Below, piece by piece: positions 53,886-63,917 of a stretch of 64,000 nt of DNA (within the stretch, counting starts at the first letter, position 1; each line of letters opens with the position of its first letter). Under the pieces are notes generated by a model. The model worked only from the letters and a program-made list of their open reading frames with translations, was not told where the DNA came from and searched no databases. The DNA is from Dyadobacter linearis. GTDB lineage: Bacteria > Bacteroidota > Bacteroidia > Cytophagales > Spirosomataceae. The position numbers were made by a program, and so were the translations under genes. Where the stretch lies: contig NZ_CAJRAU010000010.1 of the NCBI RefSeq assembly GCF_907165045.1, forward strand, positions 124,001 to 188,000, written 5' to 3'.

Positions 53886-54101
53886 AAGCAAATTGTAATT
53901 GCCGGAGTCAGGAAGTCTTTTCACCAAAAACCAAAATCAGAATGACATAGAGCCCTACTGTCGACAAAAAAAATCAGCCATGCTGCCACATGACTGATTG
54001 GAATCCCCGAAAGTAACGCTAATTACTCGCAGCCACAGAAGTGGCCGCCCGGGAAGATATTGTTGAATAAAATCTCCTTAACCAACAAATCAATCAAAAA
54101 T

Positions 54102-57100
54102 ATGGAAAAAGTTCGACGAACCGATGACCTGCTCGTAACTCTTATGCGTATCACATTTATACAGTGTTTCCTGGTGTGCCTCTTTGCCGGAGTGTCGTGG
54201 GCGGTAGACGGCAGAGCACAGTCGGCCCTCACGCAGAAGGTATCGCTGGATATTGAAAACCAGGATGTAAAAAAGGTTTTGAAAGAACTGGAAAAGCAAA
54301 CTAATATCAAGTTTGTGTTCAGTTCCAGGCTGATACAGTCTGACAGAAAAGCAACTATCAAGGTCAGTAATGCACATTTATCTTCTGTCCTCGATCAACT
54401 GCTCCGGCCGCTGCAACTGAATTACAAAGTGAGCGAAGATCTGATCGTAATCAAGCCGGACAAAACGCCGGTAAAAGTATCTGACGTAGAACCGGTTGAA
54501 CCGGGGCCAAGCACAATTCAGACAATCGACCGGACTCTACGAGGTACTGTCAAGGACGAATCGGGTACTGCATTGCCTGGTGTAAGTATTGTTTTAAAAG
54601 GAACCCAAACGGGTACCTCTTCCGACGAAAAAGGTGCATTCTCATTAACAATCCCGAACGGAACAGCGACATTGATATTCTCTTTTGTCGGTTTTCTATC
54701 GCGCGAAATCATTGTAGCCGAGGGACAAACGGAAGTGGAAATGGCTTTGAAGGTCGACGATAAAGCATTGGAAGAGGTAGTTGTGGTAGGTTATGGTACC
54801 CAGAAAAAGGAATCGCTGACCGGCGCTATTTCAACGGTGACCAGCAAGGATATCGAGCGCGTTCACGGCGGTTCGACTGTCAGCTCCGGGCTGGCGGGAA
54901 AGATCCCGGGCGTTACTTTTCGTATGCCCGACGGTCGCCCCGGCGCGAGTGCCAATGTGCAGATCAGGAATATGGGTAACCCGCTTTTTGTGATCGATGG
55001 GATTCAGCAGGATGCGGGACAGTTTAACAACATTTCTCCCAACGATATTGAAAGTATCACGGTACTGAAAGATGCCTCGGCGGCTATTTACGGGGTTCGC
55101 GCTGCAAATGGAGTAGTGGTGGTAACTACAAAACGCGGGAAAAACAGTACCAAAAATACGGTCAATATCGACGCTTATACCGGCTGGCAAAACTGGTCGC
55201 GCTTCCCGAATGTGGTCAACGATTCGTATCAATGGATGCTCGGCCGCGCAGAGGCGGAAATGAACCAGTACGGGAAAACGACGATCACGCCCACTGAACT
55301 GGAAAAATACAGGGTAGGTACTGAGCCTGGTTATCAGACTTTTAACTGGAAGGATTTTATAATCAAAAAGAATGCGCCGCTGTATTCGCTCAACCTGAAT
55401 ATGACCGGCGGCTCCGACAAGATCAGCTACTATATTTCAGCCACGCATTTAAAACAATATGCGGTACTGGGGAGGGAATTTACTTTTCAACGAACCAATA
55501 TCCAGAGTAATGTAGATGCGAAAATTACCGACCGCCTGAAACTGGGTGTGCAGATCAACGGCCGCATTGAAGCGCGCGACCAGCCGGGTATTCCGGGCGC
55601 AGACGATTACTGGCTGCCACGTTTCGCTATTCTGAGAAACCGGCCATTTGAGCGGCCTTATGCCAACGATAACCCTGAATATCTGAACGATATCAAGCAT
55701 AATGAAACCAACTGGGCTTACAACAATAAGAAACTGGGAGGATACTGGACGGAATACTGGCGTGTTTTGCAAAGCAATTTCACGGGGGAATATATGATTC
55801 CCGGCGTAAAAGGGTTGGTAGCCAAAGGGCTGTTTTCCTATTACATCGCCGACCGCGTGATGAACGGGCACGAGTACACTTACGAAGCTTATACCTACAA
55901 TCCTACCGATCAAAGCTACACGGTAACCGGGGGAAGTACCAATCCGTGGCGCGAGCGTGGGACCAAAAAAGTAATGCGGAATGTGTACCAGGGCCAGTTG
56001 AATTACAACAATACATTCGGCAAACATACCGTAGGCGCAACCTTCGTGGCCGAGCGGCAGGAGGAACAGGTGCAGGAACAATGGGTGCATTCGGTGCCGA
56101 AAACCAACGTGCTGCCGCTGATCTATTTCCCGACTATGGATACTTATAATGACTCAGATTCTGAGCTGGCGCGTATAGGGTATATCGGTAGGGTAAATTA
56201 TGATTTTGCCAATAAGTATTACGTCGAACTTTCGGCCCGCCGCGATGCTTCCTGGAAGTTTGCACCTGATCGGCGCGTTGGTACATTTCCATCGGCTTCG
56301 GTAGGCTGGCGAATCACGGAGGAGAAATTCATTAAAGATCTCATTGGTCCGCGCAGCATTCTCGACGACCTGAAATTTCGCGCTTCCTATGGTGTTCTGG
56401 GAGATGATAATATCCTTTTTAACAATGATCCTAACAACCCTTTGAGTCCGTACGCGTACCTGCCGGGCTACAATTACAACCAGGGAAATGCGATTCTGAG
56501 CGGAAATCCGGTGGTTACTTCCCGGGATAAAGGTCAGATCATCAACAATATATCCTGGTTCAAGAGTAAGATCACAGATATCGGCGCTGATTTCTCATTG
56601 CTCGGGACGAAGATCACAGGTTCGGTGGATTATTTTTACAGACTTCGCACTGGCTTGTTGGGCCGCAAATATGATCTGCTCGTGCCAAGTGAGCTAGGTT
56701 ACAGTTTGCCTGACGAAAACGTAAACAGCGATTCGCAGCAAGGCTGGGAAGGCGCGCTGACTTTCAATGGTAAATCGGGGGATATCAACTATTCAGTAGG
56801 CGGTAATGTGTCATTTTCAAGAAGCAAATTTGTAGCTTCTTACCGGCCGATTTTTAACAACGCGCAGGATCAGTACCGCAATTCACGGGAAGCCAGATAT
56901 GATAATATTTTCTGGGGCTACGAAACGGTTGGGCAGTTTCAGTCGCAGCAGCAGATCAATGAATATCCTGTGAATATAGACGGGCAGGGAAATCGCACTT
57001 TGTTGCCGGGTGACCTGATCTACAAGGATTTCAATGGAGATAATGTGATCAACAACCTGGATGAAAGACCGATCGGTTATACCACAAACGGGCAACCCAA

Positions 57101-57602
57101 TATCAATTTCGGGTTAAATATGTCGGTGAGCTGGAAAGGTTTTACATTGAATGCCGACTTCTCGGGCGGTGCAATGTACACCTGGAACCAGAACTGGGAG
57201 CAGCGCTGGGCATATCAAAACGACGGTGCATTGAACAGCATTTTCCTCGATCGCTGGCGCCGCGCCGATCCGTTTGATCTGAATAGTGAATGGATTCCAG
57301 GTAAATATCCGGCATTGCGCTACAACGACGGCTCGCACAGCAACAACAATAAGAACTCCACTTTTTGGGTGCATAATGTCAAATACATCCGCGCCAGAAC
57401 GATCGAGTTGGGCTATTCGCTTCCGAAATCGGTTTTGGAAAAGCTTAAAATGCAACGGGCCAGGGTCTATATCAACGGTTATAACCTGTTTTCAATCGAT
57501 AACCTGAAAGAATACGGGATAGATCCGGAAGTAGCAGACGACAACGGGCTGCAATATCCGCAAGCCAAGTTTGTGAACGTGGGTATTAATCTGTCAATCT
57601 AA
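54102..57602 (+). CDS. SusC/RagA-family TonB-dependent receptor with STN signalling domain
   Basis: A 1166-residue outer-membrane transporter. The ATG at 54102 is chosen over an upstream TTG. After the signal peptide (about 1-40) comes an STN/secretin-like domain (about 45-116, QKVSLDIENQDVKKVLKELE). A CarboxypepD-regulatory domain follows (about 150-225, LRGTVKDESGTALPGVSIVL), then the TonB-box/plug region EEVVVVGYGTQKKESLTGAI and a long beta-barrel ending in SI. The STN domain marks receptors that also signal to a FecR/sigma pair, here encoded upstream. Substrate, probably a glycan or glycoconjugate, is not determined. Confidence 0.95.
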   Translation: MEKVRRTDDLLVTLMRITFIQCFLVCLFAGVSWAVDGRAQSALTQKVSLDIENQDVKKVLKELEKQTNIKFVFSSRLIQSDRKATIKVSNAHLSSVLDQLLRPLQLNYKVSEDLIVIKPDKTPVKVSDVEPVEPGPSTIQTIDRTLRGTVKDESGTALPGVSIVLKGTQTGTSSDEKGAFSLTIPNGTATLIFSFVGFLSREIIVAEGQTEVEMALKVDDKALEEVVVVGYGTQKKESLTGAISTVTSKDIERVHGGSTVSSGLAGKIPGVTFRMPDGRPGASANVQIRNMGNPLFVIDGIQQDAGQFNNISPNDIESITVLKDASAAIYGVRAANGVVVVTTKRGKNSTKNTVNIDAYTGWQNWSRFPNVVNDSYQWMLGRAEAEMNQYGKTTITPTELEKYRVGTEPGYQTFNWKDFIIKKNAPLYSLNLNMTGGSDKISYYISATHLKQYAVLGREFTFQRTNIQSNVDAKITDRLKLGVQINGRIEARDQPGIPGADDYWLPRFAILRNRPFERPYANDNPEYLNDIKHNETNWAYNNKKLGGYWTEYWRVLQSNFTGEYMIPGVKGLVAKGLFSYYIADRVMNGHEYTYEAYTYNPTDQSYTVTGGSTNPWRERGTKKVMRNVYQGQLNYNNTFGKHTVGATFVAERQEEQVQEQWVHSVPKTNVLPLIYFPTMDTYNDSDSELARIGYIGRVNYDFANKYYVELSARRDASWKFAPDRRVGTFPSASVGWRITEEKFIKDLIGPRSILDDLKFRASYGVLGDDNILFNNDPNNPLSPYAYLPGYNYNQGNAILSGNPVVTSRDKGQIINNISWFKSKITDIGADFSLLGTKITGSVDYFYRLRTGLLGRKYDLLVPSELGYSLPDENVNSDSQQGWEGALTFNGKSGDINYSVGGNVSFSRSKFVASYRPIFNNAQDQYRNSREARYDNIFWGYETVGQFQSQQQINEYPVNIDGQGNRTLLPGDLIYKDFNGDNVINNLDERPIGYTTNGQPNINFGLNMSVSWKGFTLNADFSGGAMYTWNQNWEQRWAYQNDGALNSIFLDRWRRADPFDLNSEWIPGKYPALRYNDGSHSNNNKNSTFWVHNVKYIRARTIELGYSLPKSVLEKLKMQRARVYINGYNLFSIDNLKEYGIDPEVADDNGLQYPQAKFVNVGINLSI

Positions 57603-57618
57603 TAAGCTGATATTCAAG

Positions 57619-59526
57619 ATGAAAAAGATATTTTATATACTACTGATCGGCGTTTTGACACTGAACTGGGGATGCGATGATGACGCATTCCTGAACCGGC
57701 CGCCCACCAATATCCTCACCGACGCGCAGATCTGGAATAGTGAAGAGCAGGTACTGTCGGTTTTGGGGGATTTGTATAATCGCTACGTCGATATTGCAAC
57801 ATTTAAAACGATCAACGATATCCCCGGCTGGACTACGATCGGCGATTTCAATGAAGCATTCTGGTCTGAGGCGGGGCGGTACAATGCATTTCAAAACAGC
57901 GGCTGGGATGTCAGATCCTGGGCTGCCTGGGATTATGGTTATATCCGTGAAATGAACCTGTTTATCCAGAAATGTACAGCTGCTGAAAAGTTGGATCCGG
58001 GCGTGAAAGCGAGGTTTCTGGCAGAGGCACGTTTCCTGCGCGCTTCCTATTATTTCGAATTGGTAAAAAGAATGGGCGGCGTACCGTTGATACTGGAACC
58101 TCTGACTTACGATTTCAGCGGGGATCCGAGCTATTTGCAGCATCCAAGAGCCAAGGAATCGGAGATCTATGATTTCGTGATCAGTGAAGCGGAAGCGATC
58201 AAGGCTGATTTGCCGGCCAATGTGGGTGAGAAATCACGCGCAACCAGAGCTGCCGCACTGGCGATGGAAGCACGTGCTGCACTGTACGCAGCCTCCATTG
58301 CGAAATACGGGACGAATACTCCTTCCGTAGCATTGCCGGGTGGAGAAGTGGGTATTCCGGCATCGATGGCGCAGGGTTACTACACCAAGGCACTGGCAGC
58401 TGCCAAAGCGATCATCGACGGAAGCGTCGGCGCATACGCACTTTACACGAAAAAGCCGGACTTATCGGAGAATTTTGCGAGTATTTTCTATGATAAGGCC
58501 AACAATCCCGAGGTCATTTTTGTAGAGGATTATAAGCTGCAAAGTGGCAAGGTACATTACTTCACAGGCTGGAACCAGCCGCGTTATGGTGCGGAAGAAG
58601 AGGAGGGCGGCCGCATTAATCCGTCTTTGAATTTCGTGGAAGCATTTGAAAAACTGGACAATACATTTGCGCCTATTCCCACTGTGAATGCAGCAGGTAC
58701 GCCGGTTTATTATGATAATCAGGTTGATATTTTCGCGGGAAGAGACGCCCGGCTCGCGGGTACCGTTATGCTGCCGGGAACTACATTCAAAGGCCGCGCT
58801 GTCGATATCTGGGCTGGTTTTCAGCTTGGAAACGGTACAGTCGTAAGTGGTGACGACCGTGGTGCGCAAAAGACTTTACCCGGCAAAACAGTACCTGAGC
58901 AGGTAGTAGGCTTCGACGGCCCGATCGATGGTTTCGAATTTACTGCCCAAACCGGTTTTTACCTTCGGAAATACCTGGATCCGGTAGTAGGCTCTGGTCA
59001 GCGGGGGGTAAATAGCGAGGTCTGGCTGGTAAGGTATCGCTTTGCAGAAGTGCTGCTGAATGCAGCGGAAGCGGCTTTTCACCTCGGCCAGCTTCCGGTA
59101 GCTGCTGAATACATGAATATAGTACGTGCACGCGCCGGTTTGGTAACGCCGCTCAAAGCTGCCGACATTAATTTTGACCGCATTGTCCATGAGAGAAGAG
59201 TAGAACTCGCGTTCGAAGGCCATTATTTATATGATATGAAAAGATGGAGGATCGCGCACCAGATCATGGACGGTAATGCGATCAGCCAGGCCGAATTGTC
59301 GAAAGACCTTGGAAAGGCGACGAAACGCAACACGCAGCCTTACGGACTCTGGTCTTACAAAATCTACAACCCGGGCTCGCCCACGAATGGGAAATGGATT
59401 TATAAAGTGACCAAGCTGAGCCGCGTAACCGGCGCAGACCGCTTTCAGCTGGGGAATTACTATTCCTATATCAGCGACGATGTTGTTAATAACAATCCCA
59501 AAATCGTCAGAAATCCTAATCACTAA
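57619..59526 (+). CDS. SusD/RagB-family outer-membrane lipoprotein
   Basis: Surface lipoprotein that forms the lid of the SusC transporter and binds its substrate. The 635 residues start with a lipoprotein signal (LIGVLTLNWGCDDD, lipidated Cys near 19) and show the SusD pattern: N-terminal FLNRPPTNILTDAQIW, the TPR-like ARFLRASYYFELVKRMGGVP and the C-terminal RRVELAFEGHYLYDMKRWRI. 16 bases after susC. Confidence 0.95.
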   Translation: MKKIFYILLIGVLTLNWGCDDDAFLNRPPTNILTDAQIWNSEEQVLSVLGDLYNRYVDIATFKTINDIPGWTTIGDFNEAFWSEAGRYNAFQNSGWDVRSWAAWDYGYIREMNLFIQKCTAAEKLDPGVKARFLAEARFLRASYYFELVKRMGGVPLILEPLTYDFSGDPSYLQHPRAKESEIYDFVISEAEAIKADLPANVGEKSRATRAAALAMEARAALYAASIAKYGTNTPSVALPGGEVGIPASMAQGYYTKALAAAKAIIDGSVGAYALYTKKPDLSENFASIFYDKANNPEVIFVEDYKLQSGKVHYFTGWNQPRYGAEEEEGGRINPSLNFVEAFEKLDNTFAPIPTVNAAGTPVYYDNQVDIFAGRDARLAGTVMLPGTTFKGRAVDIWAGFQLGNGTVVSGDDRGAQKTLPGKTVPEQVVGFDGPIDGFEFTAQTGFYLRKYLDPVVGSGQRGVNSEVWLVRYRFAEVLLNAAEAAFHLGQLPVAAEYMNIVRARAGLVTPLKAADINFDRIVHERRVELAFEGHYLYDMKRWRIAHQIMDGNAISQAELSKDLGKATKRNTQPYGLWSYKIYNPGSPTNGKWIYKVTKLSRVTGADRFQLGNYYSYISDDVVNNNPKIVRNPNH

Positions 59527-59546
59527 GGCATTTAAAATATCAGATC

Positions 59547-60248
59547 ATGAAAGTAACAGTTCAGCTTTTGACCATATTCCTGCTCGGGTTTGTAATGCTG
59601 TCTTGCAGTAAAGACAATTTCACGGATCCCAAGTCGACACTCACGGGGCAGATCGTTTACAACGGCGAGCCGATCGGGGTCGAATTCAATCAGGTACGCC
59701 TGCAACTCTGGCAGCCCGGATTTGGTAAGCTAGCGCCTATTGATGCGCCTGTTGATCAGGACGGGAGTTATTCGGCGCTTTTGTTCAATGGAAATTATAA
59801 ACTGGTAGTACCATCCGGCCGCGGCCCGTTCCGCACGATCCAGCAGGATGCTTCTAAAAAAGATACCCTTTACGTGGCGCTCAGCGGAAACCAAACGCTT
59901 GACGTGGAGGTGCAGCCCTATTATATGATCAGAAATGCCAGCTTCAATGGCGGCGAAGGAAAAGTAGCGGCTTCTTTGAAACTGGAAAAAATCATAATTG
60001 GAGTGAATGCAAAAGACGTGGAAAGCGTGTCGCTTTTTATCAATAAGACCAATTTCGTGTCCCGCGCAACCAACATCGGCGTAGTGGACCTGAATGCGGC
60101 CGATTTGAAAGATTTGAATAGTATCAGTCTGACGGTGAACGTTCCAGCACTGGTGCCTGCTCAGGATTACGTTTTTGGCCGGGTGGGTGTAAAAATCAAA
60201 GACGTGGAGGATATGGTATTCTCTCCGGTTCAAAAAATAGACTTATAA
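59547..60248 (+). CDS. DUF3823 lipoprotein of the Sus-like locus
   Basis: A 233-residue lipoprotein (FVMLSCSKDNF, lipidated Cys near 20) of DUF3823, a family found almost only beside SusC/SusD genes. Beta-rich repeats (LTGQIVYNGEPIGVEFNQVR; QDGSYSALLFNGNYKLVVPS) resemble transthyretin-like folds. Probably a surface accessory that helps bind the substrate. It closes the operon and is followed by a terminator. Confidence 0.9.
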   Translation: MKVTVQLLTIFLLGFVMLSCSKDNFTDPKSTLTGQIVYNGEPIGVEFNQVRLQLWQPGFGKLAPIDAPVDQDGSYSALLFNGNYKLVVPSGRGPFRTIQQDASKKDTLYVALSGNQTLDVEVQPYYMIRNASFNGGEGKVAASLKLEKIIIGVNAKDVESVSLFINKTNFVSRATNIGVVDLNAADLKDLNSISLTVNVPALVPAQDYVFGRVGVKIKDVEDMVFSPVQKIDL

Positions 60249-60252
60249 TGTG

Positions 60253-60285
60253 AAGCGGGCCGGTTGCTAGCCGGCCCGCTTTATT
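60253..60285 (+). terminator. Terminator of the Sus-like operon
   Basis: AAGCGGGCCGG (60253-60263) and CCGGCCCGCTT (60271-60281) form a perfect 11-bp GC-rich stem followed by TATT; the T-run is short. Confidence 0.8.
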
Positions 60286-60336
60286 GCTCTAACAGACCCG
60301 CTAAGGGAAAAGCGCCTAACCCCGAATTTTTATATA

Positions 60337-63300
60337 ATGAAGAAAAACATCCTGATCCTTTTTGCCGCATTATTCATTGCCGCCTGTGCCAGAAATCCTT
60401 CCGGGAATACTTCTGAAAACAATGGAAGTAGTACAGGAAATAAGTCAGCCCGCCGGGGAGAAGTACTTTTTTTAGGACACACCAGCAAACACCACGATTC
60501 GGGCAAATATGCGCCCTGGCTGGCGATCAAGCTTTTTAAAAGCGGGGTCAATATGAGCTATACTACTGATCTCAAAGATATTAACCCTGAAAATCTGGCG
60601 AAATACGACGGGTTGATCATTTATGCCAATCACGATTCCTTACCCAAGCCACAGGAAAATGCGATGAAAGCTTTTGTTGAAGGCGGTAAAGGTTTGATCC
60701 CGCTGCATTCGGCGACGGGCTGTTTCAAAAACTCGCAATGGTATATCAAAACAGTAGGCGGACAATTTGCTTCACATAAGGTAGGCTCTTTTAAAAATAC
60801 AATCCTGAAACCCGAACATCCGGTGATGAAGGGTATTACGGATTTTGAAACTTGGGATGAAACTTACGTGCACAAAAACCTCAATCCTGACAAGACGGTA
60901 TTGGGCGAAAGAGTGGAAGGCGATCACCACGAACCTTATACCTGGGTGCGGACCGAAGGGAAAGGGCGCGTTTTCTATACAGCGTATGGTCACGAGGACA
61001 GTACCTGGACAAATAAAGGATTTCTGGATCTCGTAAGAAATGGCGTCTTGTGGGCAATAGGCGACGATGTTCAGAAAAGCATTCAGGCATTGCAGCTCCC
61101 GGCCGCCGATATTTATGATTCTGACACGATCTCGCATTATACCAAAAGACACGTAGTTCCTAAAATGCAGGAGGCACTTTCGCCGGCTGAATCCAATAAG
61201 CTGACGCAGGTAGCACCCGGTTTCGAGATCCAACTATTTGCCGCAGAGCCGGATATCACCAACCCGATTGCGATGGCGTGGGACGAAAGAGGCAGGTTAT
61301 GGGTGGTTGAGTCGGTGGATTATCCCAATACATTTAAAGAAACGGATGGGGCGGCAAACGACCGGATCAAGATCTGTGAGGACACAAACGGCGATGGAAA
61401 AGCAGATAAGTTCACCGTTTTCGCCGACGACCTCAATATTCCGACCAGTATGGTTTTTTCAAATGGCGGGATCATCGTTTCCATGGCGCCGGATTTTGTG
61501 TTTTTGAAAGATACCAATGGCGATGATAAAGCCGATGTGCGTGAAGTGATTATGACTGGCTGGGGTAAAAACGATACCCACGCGGGCCCGTCTAACCTGC
61601 AATACGGCTTTGACAATAAGATCTGGGGGGTAAATGGTTACTCTGGTTTTAAAGGCGAGATCGAGGGAAAACCCTACAATTTTGGGCAGGGCGTCTATCA
61701 TTTCAAACCCGACGGAAAGGACTTTTCCTATTTGGGAAGCAGCAGTAACAATACCTGGGGGCTGGGAATGACGGAAGATAATAATGTGTTTTTGTCGACG
61801 GCCAACAATACGCACAGCGCGTTCTATTCAATGCCGGGAAAATATTTGCAGCGTTCGGTAGAAGGAGAGGAATCGGGGATACAGGCAGTGCAAAAGATCG
61901 ACGGGCACTATGATGCGCATTCCATGACGCCGAATTTGCGGCAAGTGGATGTGGTAGGCGGTTTTACCTCTGCTGCGGGGCACCGTTTTTACACAGCAAG
62001 ATCTTTTCCAAAAGAATACTGGAACCGCGTTGCATTTGTATCCGAGCCCACAATCAGGCTGGTGCACAATGCGATTATTGAAAAAGACGGTGCCGGTTTT
62101 AAAGAAAAAGATGGCTGGAATTTGTTAGCCAGCTCCGACGAATGGTTTGGCCCGGTGCACGCCGAGGTCGGTCCCGACGGGGCAGTTTGGGTTTCGGATT
62201 GGTACAATTTCATTATTCAGCACAATGTTTTCGTACCTGCACAATCGCCTGCCGAATTTATTATTCCTTTCAAAGAACAGCCGCGCGGGCCGGGCAATGC
62301 ATTCAGTAGCCCGATGCGCGACCTCAACCACGGTCGGGTTTACAGGATCGTTTATAAAAACGGGAAAAAATCTGAGCCGCTCAAACTCTCCAAAGACGAT
62401 TTGCCAGGTTTGGTTAAAGCGCTGGAAAACGACAATATGTTCTGGCGAATGACCGCGCAGCGACTGATCGTAGAGTCTGGAAAGCGCTCGGTTGTGCCGG
62501 ATTTGTATAAGATCATTGAAAATCAAAAAGTGGATGAAGTAGGGTTAAATAGTCCGGCAGTGCATGCATTGTGGACTTTGCACGGACTTGGGGTTCTCGA
62601 TGGATCGGATATGCCGAGTCTGGCGGTTGTAAATAAAGCACTTTCGCATCCTGCGGCTGGTGTCCGCAAGGCGGCGGCTTCGGTATTGCCAAAGAATGCG
62701 CAAAGTTTCGAGTCGCTTCAAAAGGTCATGAAAGATCCTGATCTGAATACAAGACTTTCTGTTTTCGTAGCCTTAGTTGAAATGCCGGAATCGGAGAAAG
62801 TAGGCGAAGCGGTTTTTCAGGCTTCCCTGGAAGAAGAAAATGTTAAAGATAAGTGGCTTTCAAAAGCGCTGCTGGCGGCTGGAATTCAGCATGAAAAAGG
62901 ATTCCTGGCGGCAGCAGGAAAACAAAGCGGCAGTTCTGCACTTTCAGGGCAGATCAGTAATGCTTTGAAAAAGGAGGTATATGCATTGGGAAGACGAAAT
63001 ACGCTCCAATTTCCGCCTGATGTAACGGGCAAAGAAATCACGATAAAAGCCAGCGTAGCAAAAGGAAAAGATCGGGCTTTGCAAGGTTTTATCGCTGGCC
63101 AGGGAGGAAAGGAGGGCGGATATGCGCTTTATATTCAGGATGGAAAAATGATAATGGCCGTAAAACAGCACGGAATGCTGGCTCAGGCCGCTACCAGTCA
63201 GCCTTTGCCGGAGAAATTTGATGTGGAAGCGGGACTGAAAAAAGACGGTAAGATCTTTATCAATATCGATGGAAAACCAGCCGCACAAGGCAAGGCACAT

Positions 63301-63882
63301 ATGCTTTTCGCGACGCCGCTTGTAAATACCGTCCGCACGGGGGAAGATTTGGAAGGCGAAAATAACATTGGAGTTTATGAAGGTAAGTTTGGCTTCGCGG
63401 GTAATTTTCAAAAAGCAACGTTGGAACTGAACAAACCGGAGGAAGGTAAGGCGGCTGAAACGGAGACAGATCAATCCAAAAAAGGAGGCGCTAAAACGGT
63501 GGGAGCAACCGTAATCGAGCTGAAAGTGGAAATGGAAATCATGCAGTTTGATAAAAAACTAATCACTGCGAAAGCTGGCCAGAAAGTGGTTATCAATCTT
63601 GAAAATCCCGACGGAATGCAGCATAACCTGTTGATCATCAAACCGGGAACCTTGCAAAAAGTAGGGAAAGCAGCTGATGAAATGCTCCGTGACCCGCAGG
63701 CTGCCGAGAAACAATATGTGCCCAAAATACCAGAAGTTTTGCATTCCACCAGGCTAGTGAATACGGGGGAAACGGTAACGCTCGAATTCACTGTACCGAA
63801 CGTGCCGGGAGACTATCCTTACGTGTGTACTTTCCCCGGACACTGGCGTGGAATGAATGGGATTCTAAGGGTAACGAAATGA
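60337..63882 (+). CDS. ThuA / PVC-type dehydrogenase / azurin-like fusion lipoprotein
   Basis: A 1181-residue lipoprotein (FIAACARN, lipidated Cys near 18). Domains in order: a ThuA domain (about 45-250, EVLFLGHTSKHHDSGKYAPW ... PLHSATGCF); a PVC-type membrane-bound dehydrogenase beta-propeller (about 290-650, VAPGFEIQLFAAEPDITNPI, with DTNGDGKAD calcium-like loops); a HEAT-like helical region (about 690-830); and a LamG-like domain (about 870-1035). An azurin-type cupredoxin (about 1058-1181) follows, with a full type-1 copper site: His1096, Cys1164, His1169 and Met1173 in the azurin spacing C-x4-H-x3-M. No CxxCH haem motif is present, although relatives often carry a cytochrome c domain. 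Probably a surface or periplasmic sugar oxidoreductase. Confidence 0.88.
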   Translation: MKKNILILFAALFIAACARNPSGNTSENNGSSTGNKSARRGEVLFLGHTSKHHDSGKYAPWLAIKLFKSGVNMSYTTDLKDINPENLAKYDGLIIYANHDSLPKPQENAMKAFVEGGKGLIPLHSATGCFKNSQWYIKTVGGQFASHKVGSFKNTILKPEHPVMKGITDFETWDETYVHKNLNPDKTVLGERVEGDHHEPYTWVRTEGKGRVFYTAYGHEDSTWTNKGFLDLVRNGVLWAIGDDVQKSIQALQLPAADIYDSDTISHYTKRHVVPKMQEALSPAESNKLTQVAPGFEIQLFAAEPDITNPIAMAWDERGRLWVVESVDYPNTFKETDGAANDRIKICEDTNGDGKADKFTVFADDLNIPTSMVFSNGGIIVSMAPDFVFLKDTNGDDKADVREVIMTGWGKNDTHAGPSNLQYGFDNKIWGVNGYSGFKGEIEGKPYNFGQGVYHFKPDGKDFSYLGSSSNNTWGLGMTEDNNVFLSTANNTHSAFYSMPGKYLQRSVEGEESGIQAVQKIDGHYDAHSMTPNLRQVDVVGGFTSAAGHRFYTARSFPKEYWNRVAFVSEPTIRLVHNAIIEKDGAGFKEKDGWNLLASSDEWFGPVHAEVGPDGAVWVSDWYNFIIQHNVFVPAQSPAEFIIPFKEQPRGPGNAFSSPMRDLNHGRVYRIVYKNGKKSEPLKLSKDDLPGLVKALENDNMFWRMTAQRLIVESGKRSVVPDLYKIIENQKVDEVGLNSPAVHALWTLHGLGVLDGSDMPSLAVVNKALSHPAAGVRKAAASVLPKNAQSFESLQKVMKDPDLNTRLSVFVALVEMPESEKVGEAVFQASLEEENVKDKWLSKALLAAGIQHEKGFLAAAGKQSGSSALSGQISNALKKEVYALGRRNTLQFPPDVTGKEITIKASVAKGKDRALQGFIAGQGGKEGGYALYIQDGKMIMAVKQHGMLAQAATSQPLPEKFDVEAGLKKDGKIFINIDGKPAAQGKAHMLFATPLVNTVRTGEDLEGENNIGVYEGKFGFAGNFQKATLELNKPEEGKAAETETDQSKKGGAKTVGATVIELKVEMEIMQFDKKLITAKAGQKVVINLENPDGMQHNLLIIKPGTLQKVGKAADEMLRDPQAAEKQYVPKIPEVLHSTRLVNTGETVTLEFTVPNVPGDYPYVCTFPGHWRGMNGILRVTK

Positions 63883-63917
63883 TAATCAGATATTAAGTCA
63901 AATTTTAAATACATTTT

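Noticed and set aside
60337..63882. Cytochrome c assignment for the PVC-type dehydrogenase protein
   Set aside because: All Cys contexts were checked and no CxxCH motif exists; the C-terminus is a cupredoxin instead.
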